Made by a program: the position numbers and the translations under genes
Shown: positions 7,387 to 9,890 of the stretch, piece after piece
Layout of the letters: the number at the start of each line of letters is the position of its first letter
Position numbering within the stretch: position 1 is the stretch's first letter
DNA from: JBGQOJ01 sp052119585
Lineage (GTDB): Bacteria; Pseudomonadota; Alphaproteobacteria; Rhodobacterales; Rhodobacteraceae
Assembly (NCBI RefSeq): GCF_052119585.1
Contig: NZ_JBGQOJ010000043.1
Location: 1 to 9,890, forward strand
Direction of reading: 5' to 3'
Length of the DNA stretch: 9,890 nt
The notes under the pieces: model-generated
What the model saw: the letters and a program-made list of their open reading frames with translations, nothing else
The model's database searches: none
What the model was told of the DNA's origin: nothing

Positions 7387-8064
7387 TCAGTGAGCGGACC
7401 AAGGTTTTACCTTCGGCATCACCGCCGTCACCTGCACCTCCCTAAGCATCGCGCCTGCCACCAATCCATCCCGCACCCAATCCAGCGCCGCCCACCAATC
7501 GTCATAGCCACGCCGGGCGGATGCGATCTGCTCGGGATGGGGGAGCCAGATGACGGGACACGCTAGCACCTCTACCATTCGCCACTTTCCGCGAACCAGC
7601 ACGCGTTCTGTCCCAATCACCTCGGTGACGGCCCGGACCCCGTGCTGGTTCTCGCGGGTCTCCCGCGGCACACAACGCGGCACGGCACCTGGCATCCAAT
7701 CGGGGGTCATTCCGGCGCGAGCCAGCTCTGCCACGCGCAGGGCCATGCGGATCCCGCCATGACTGTCGGGCATCCCGGCCACGGTGGCTGCGATGACTTC
7801 GGCGTCCTCGTGGACATAGCCGCCCATCTTGTGCTGCCCGCCATCGACCTTGCAGCCCAGGGCGGCGCGTTGCATCAGGACGTATTCCAGCCCGAAGCCG
7901 CGACTTTCCTGACCGTCGTCCTGTCGCGGCGGCAGCTCAAGCTGGGCTTTCTCGACCCGGAAGGCCCATTCGAGGGCCGCCTGCACGCCCAGCGCGCGTT
8001 TGGTCTTGCCGCCTGCGCCGGGCTTCGCCCGCATGCCGGGCAGTCTGCGATCAAACTGGCTCAT
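7387..8064 (-). CDS. unrecognised 225-residue protein, last gene of the phage-like cassette
   Basis: Start chosen at ATG 8062-8064 because it overlaps the upstream gene's TGA as ATGA, as at every other junction in this cassette; a longer frame starting at 8127 would run inside the upstream gene. The product is soluble and basic at the N-terminus (MRAKPGAGGKTKRALG), then ALEWAFRVEKAQLELPP. A central part rich in His/Gly (GGQHKMGGYVHED, MPDSHGG) follows, and the C-terminus is Trp-rich (DDWWAALDWVRDGL ... AVMPKVKPW). No catalytic motif is obvious. Position after the replication-like gene suggests an early phage function, but none should be assigned. The stop codon lies in a 13-bp palindrome (CGCTCA-G-TGAGCG, 7384-7396). 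Confidence 0.8.
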   Translation of the reverse strand: MSQFDRRLPGMRAKPGAGGKTKRALGVQAALEWAFRVEKAQLELPPRQDDGQESRGFGLEYVLMQRAALGCKVDGGQHKMGGYVHEDAEVIAATVAGMPDSHGGIRMALRVAELARAGMTPDWMPGAVPRCVPRETRENQHGVRAVTEVIGTERVLVRGKWRMVEVLACPVIWLPHPEQIASARRGYDDWWAALDWVRDGLVAGAMLREVQVTAVMPKVKPWSAH

Positions 8065-9089
8065 AGCACACCCCGCAGACGCAGCTGTTCCGGCGTGACC
8101 AGTTTGCGTGCCAGCATCAATCCGCACATGGCGCTGCTGACGGCATTGGCGGGCAGGAAGGCGTCGGAATTGACCATCCCGGCGTAGAACGCCGCCAGTT
8201 GGTCATCACTGGGACGGGGAGCTGCATCGCGCTTGCGCTGTCGCTTGGCTGTTCGGCCGCTGGCTGTGGTTTGGTTTGTCGCTTCGGCGTCACGCCGTGC
8301 CGCGCGTTCCATCGCCCGATCAAGCGCCTTGGGCCCATCGGGCGGGGCAGGGTGCGTATCACGGGTCTTTCGAGCAACCTCGATGATCTGATCCTCGGAC
8401 ATGCCCAGATCATCGATCCAGCGCTGCACATGCAGCCGAGCCGGCCAGCCCTGCCACCAGGCGGGCAATGCCCCGTCGGCATCGATGCCCAGCGCTTGCA
8501 GCAGCTCGCCAAAGAAATCATCAAAACCGGTTTCGCGCCCTCGCGCGTCCTCCTCCTCCTTTACTGGTTCCCTTAAAGGTTCTCTTACAAGGTTAGTGTC
8601 CGGATTTCGGACACGGCTTTGGCCATTTTCCGGACACGGGTCGGGGTCAAAATCGGACACGGGTCGCTCTGCAATCCCGTGTCCAGTTTCCGGACATGGA
8701 TCGGGCTGATTGGCTGACTCCACGCAAGAACTCGGATCCTCCGACGCCATGCCATCCAATGGCAATGCGCCGTGTCCGGTTTCCGGACACGGGTTCGGAT
8801 CATGCGGGGTAAAGCCGGGCTCGAAGCCCAAGATATAGCGTGTGGGCATCTGCCGTTTGGTCATGGGGTGAATGCGCGGCACACGGCGCAACAATCCGGC
8901 CGCTTCCAGCTGACCAAGATGGTCATTCAAGGTCGAGCGACTGATCTCGCAATCATGCGCCAGCCGCTCTTGCGACGGGAAACAGCCGTAATCGGGATTG
9001 AAGCGATCACACAGATGCCAGAGCACGATCTTGGTGGTGGGCTTGAGCCCGCGGCGCTGGATTGCCCAGTTGGTGGCGGCGTGGCTCAT
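8061..9089 (-). CDS. winged-helix protein resembling a phage replication initiator, with embedded repeats
   Basis: 342 residues. The start at ATG 9087-9089 overlaps the upstream TGA (ATGA) and has GGAGG 8 nt before it; the frame stays open to 9650 but that part lies inside the upstream genes. Residues 15-70 form a helix-turn-helix of the replication-protein type (KIVLWHLCDRF, then FPSQERLAHDCEISRSTLNDHLGQLEAAGLLRR). Residues about 100-165 are a low-complexity linker with PCPETGHG-like peptides, created by DNA repeats described separately. REP repeats then occur near 168-174 (VREPLREPVKE). The C-terminal half is helical and basic (ALDRAMERAARRD, GRTAKRQRKRD), ending in LVTPEQLRLRGVL. An N-terminal DNA-binding domain, a linker holding repeats and a C-terminal interaction domain is the plan of lambda O-type initiators. 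Function is inferred, not proven. Confidence 0.75.
   Translation of the reverse strand: MSHAATNWAIQRRGLKPTTKIVLWHLCDRFNPDYGCFPSQERLAHDCEISRSTLNDHLGQLEAAGLLRRVPRIHPMTKRQMPTRYILGFEPGFTPHDPNPCPETGHGALPLDGMASEDPSSCVESANQPDPCPETGHGIAERPVSDFDPDPCPENGQSRVRNPDTNLVREPLREPVKEEEDARGRETGFDDFFGELLQALGIDADGALPAWWQGWPARLHVQRWIDDLGMSEDQIIEVARKTRDTHPAPPDGPKALDRAMERAARRDAEATNQTTASGRTAKRQRKRDAAPRPSDDQLAAFYAGMVNSDAFLPANAVSSAMCGLMLARKLVTPEQLRLRGVL
8561..8600. other. AT-rich segment next to the repeat array (possible unwinding element)
   Basis: By count, 24 of these 40 bases are A or T, in a neighbourhood that is clearly GC-rich. It contains a tandem near-repeat of 12 bp (8562-8573 and 8574-8585, 9 of 12 identical). 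It follows the iteron-like array in the gene's direction, the order found in the lambda origin. The role as an unwinding region is inference. Confidence 0.4.
8596..8792. repeat. array of palindromic iteron-like repeats inside the winged-helix gene
   Basis: Half-site CCGGACACGG and its complement occur eight times. Palindromes: 8596-8602/8608-8614 (7-bp arms, loop GATTT), about 8676-8684/8690-8699 (imperfect, loop AGTTT), and 8770-8779/8783-8792 (perfect 10-bp arms, loop TTT). Single half-sites lie at 8630-8639 and 8654-8663. In the gene's direction the motif is read in all three codon frames: TGT-CCG (Cys-Pro), GTG-TCC (Val-Ser) and C-GTG-TC within CGT-GTC-CGA (Arg-Val-Arg). Conservation across frames shows that the DNA motif, not a peptide, is being kept. 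Most likely binding sites for the gene's own product. Confidence 0.75.
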
Positions 9090-9517
9090 GGCACGACCCT
9101 CCGCAAGTCTACGCCTGTATCGCACCGGGCACGGGGCGTGTCGGTCTGCACGACACGCGTGGTAAATCCGTGATCGGCCAGAGCGCCAAGCGCATCGTCG
9201 AGGCTGCGCACCAGCGCCCAGCCAAAGCCCAGCGCCAGCACCGCATCGCGAAACCTCTCCTGTGCGGGGCTGAGCCGTCCCTTGGCACTCTTCAGCTCCA
9301 GAAACAGCACACGCCCACCGCAGAGCACAATCAGATCGGCAAAGCCCGCATGCACGCCCATGCCAACCAGGATCGCCTGGCGCTTGGCACCGCGCGGGCC
9401 TGGCTCGGTGACCTCGTTGGCGCAGTGATGAATGATGGCCGTCTTCGGCAGGGCGAAGCGCAGCGCGGTGACTACGGCGCGCTGCAGATCCGCTTCGGGT
9501 GTGCCGCGCCGCTTCAT
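9086..9517 (-). CDS. VRR-NUC domain nuclease
   Basis: A 143-residue stand-alone VRR-NUC protein of the PD-(D/E)XK nuclease superfamily, the usual size for phage and mobile-element members. Motifs in order: E8-ADLQ with Q12, HHCANE at 30-35, GFADLI with D61, LELK with E74 and K76, and GRLSPAQ with Q86. These cover the expected metal and catalytic positions. The family cuts structured DNA such as junctions or flaps. Start at ATG 9515-9517 has a strong GGAGGTGGAG Shine-Dalgarno and overlaps the TGA of the gene before it. Placement directly before the initiator-like gene suggests a role in replication or recombination of the element, which is inferred. Confidence 0.88.
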   Translation of the reverse strand: MKRRGTPEADLQRAVVTALRFALPKTAIIHHCANEVTEPGPRGAKRQAILVGMGVHAGFADLIVLCGGRVLFLELKSAKGRLSPAQERFRDAVLALGFGWALVRSLDDALGALADHGFTTRVVQTDTPRARCDTGVDLRRVVP

Positions 9518-9792
9518 GGCTCCACCTCCGGGTTCTGCCGGCGTTGATTGCCGCGCCCAGGGGTCTTGGCCTCCAGCACCACCAGAAGAATGCGGGCATC
9601 CTCGCGTTCCTCGGGCGTCTCGCCATGGCGCGCCAGCACATCACAGGCAATCCGGATCAGGTGATCGGAATGGTGGATGACGTCGGCCATGACGATGCGG
9701 GCCTCGCGCCGCCGCTCGTCAATCCAGTCCGCGCGCGCCTCATCACGTTCAGCGCGCTGGTTCCGTTTGCGGAAGGGCAGGGGGATGCTCAT
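9514..9792 (-). CDS. small charged protein, unrecognised
   Basis: 92 residues, mostly predicted helix with many Arg/Glu/Asp (RAERDEARADWIDERRREAR), a central VIHHSDHLIRIACDVLARHG helix, and a polar tail. The first residues (SIPLPFRKRNQR) are basic. It begins at ATG 9790-9792, overlapping the previous stop, and its own TGA overlaps the nuclease start. No family recognised; tight coupling on both sides supports it being a real gene of the cassette. Confidence 0.7.
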   Translation of the reverse strand: MSIPLPFRKRNQRAERDEARADWIDERRREARIVMADVIHHSDHLIRIACDVLARHGETPEEREDARILLVVLEAKTPGRGNQRRQNPEVEP

Positions 9793-9890
9793 CGGTACGC
9801 CCCCACACGCCGAGGGTTCGGCATCTCCTGCTGCGTCAGCCAGTCTTGAACCGCATCGCGCCGGTAATAAACCTTGCGCCCGGCGCGCAC
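9789..9890 (-). CDS. C-terminal end of an excisionase-like helix-turn-helix protein (partial)
   Basis: The last 33 codons are inside the window, running from the right edge to TGA 9789-9791. The visible sequence VRAGRKVYYRRDAVQDWL is the typical end of an HTH_17/excisionase (AlpA/Xis-like) domain, where the wing and recognition region are followed by a helix beginning with Asp-Ala-Val. A short tail (PNPRRVGAYR) follows. Small proteins of this kind control excision or early promoters in prophages and integrative elements. First gene of the overlapping cassette as far as can be seen. Confidence 0.65.
   Translation of the reverse strand: MRAGRKVYYRRDAVQDWLTQQEMPNPRRVGAYR

Noticed and set aside
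7384..7396. 13-bp palindrome over the stop codon of the 225-residue gene, considered as terminator
   Set aside because: On the transcribed (minus) strand the following run is A, not T, so it lacks the U-tract of an intrinsic terminator.
8596..8792. Repeats considered as a CRISPR array
   Set aside because: Units are short, unevenly spaced, in both orientations, and lie inside an intact gene; there are no regular spacers or cas genes.
9090..9650. N-terminal extension of the winged-helix gene
   Set aside because: The open frame continues upstream but runs inside the nuclease and small charged gene in another frame, with Arg/Ala/Cys-rich shadow sequence; the ATGA-coupled start at 9089 has a proper Shine-Dalgarno.

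Overview
The window looks like an accessory region of an alphaproteobacterial, probably Rhodobacterales (Roseobacter or Paracoccus-like), chromosome or plasmid. This rests on overall high GC, the style of the IS21- and IS91-type insertion sequences, and the proteins encoded. It is inference from family resemblance; no rRNA or other marker gene is present.

Left part (1-2394): mobile-element debris. Bases 1-75 look like the repeat-bearing end of an IS21-family element whose body lies outside the window. A gene-less stretch (76-700) follows and carries one strong long-armed inverted repeat. Next is a decayed IS91-family element whose HUH transposase (768-1978, minus) is broken by two amber codons and a 5-bp tandem duplication. 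A 13-bp perfect hairpin with 10-bp outer arms (1990-2059) sits upstream of its start. Bases 2060-2394 hold no gene.

Middle (2395-6498, minus): one very large intact gene for a 1367-residue signalling protein. It fuses CheB methylesterase, CheR methyltransferase, a long coiled coil, PAS, histidine kinase, receiver and Hpt domains. It has its own plausible promoter and no chemotaxis neighbours. A gene-poor stretch with small palindromes follows (6560-7121), then a small unrecognised, possibly frameshifted gene on the plus strand (from 7122).

Right part (7387-9890, minus): a compact cassette of five genes, each overlapping the next by ATGA. In transcription order these are an excisionase-like DNA-binding protein (cut by the window edge), a small charged protein, a VRR-NUC nuclease, a winged-helix protein that resembles phage replication initiators, and an unrecognised 225-residue protein. 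It looks like the early or replication module of a prophage or integrative element.

The most interesting signal is inside the winged-helix gene. A palindromic motif with half-site CCGGACACGG recurs eight times in about 200 bp, read in all three codon frames, and is followed by an AT-rich segment. This matches the layout of the lambda O gene, where the origin iterons lie inside the initiator's own coding sequence. The window may therefore contain an undescribed embedded replication origin.
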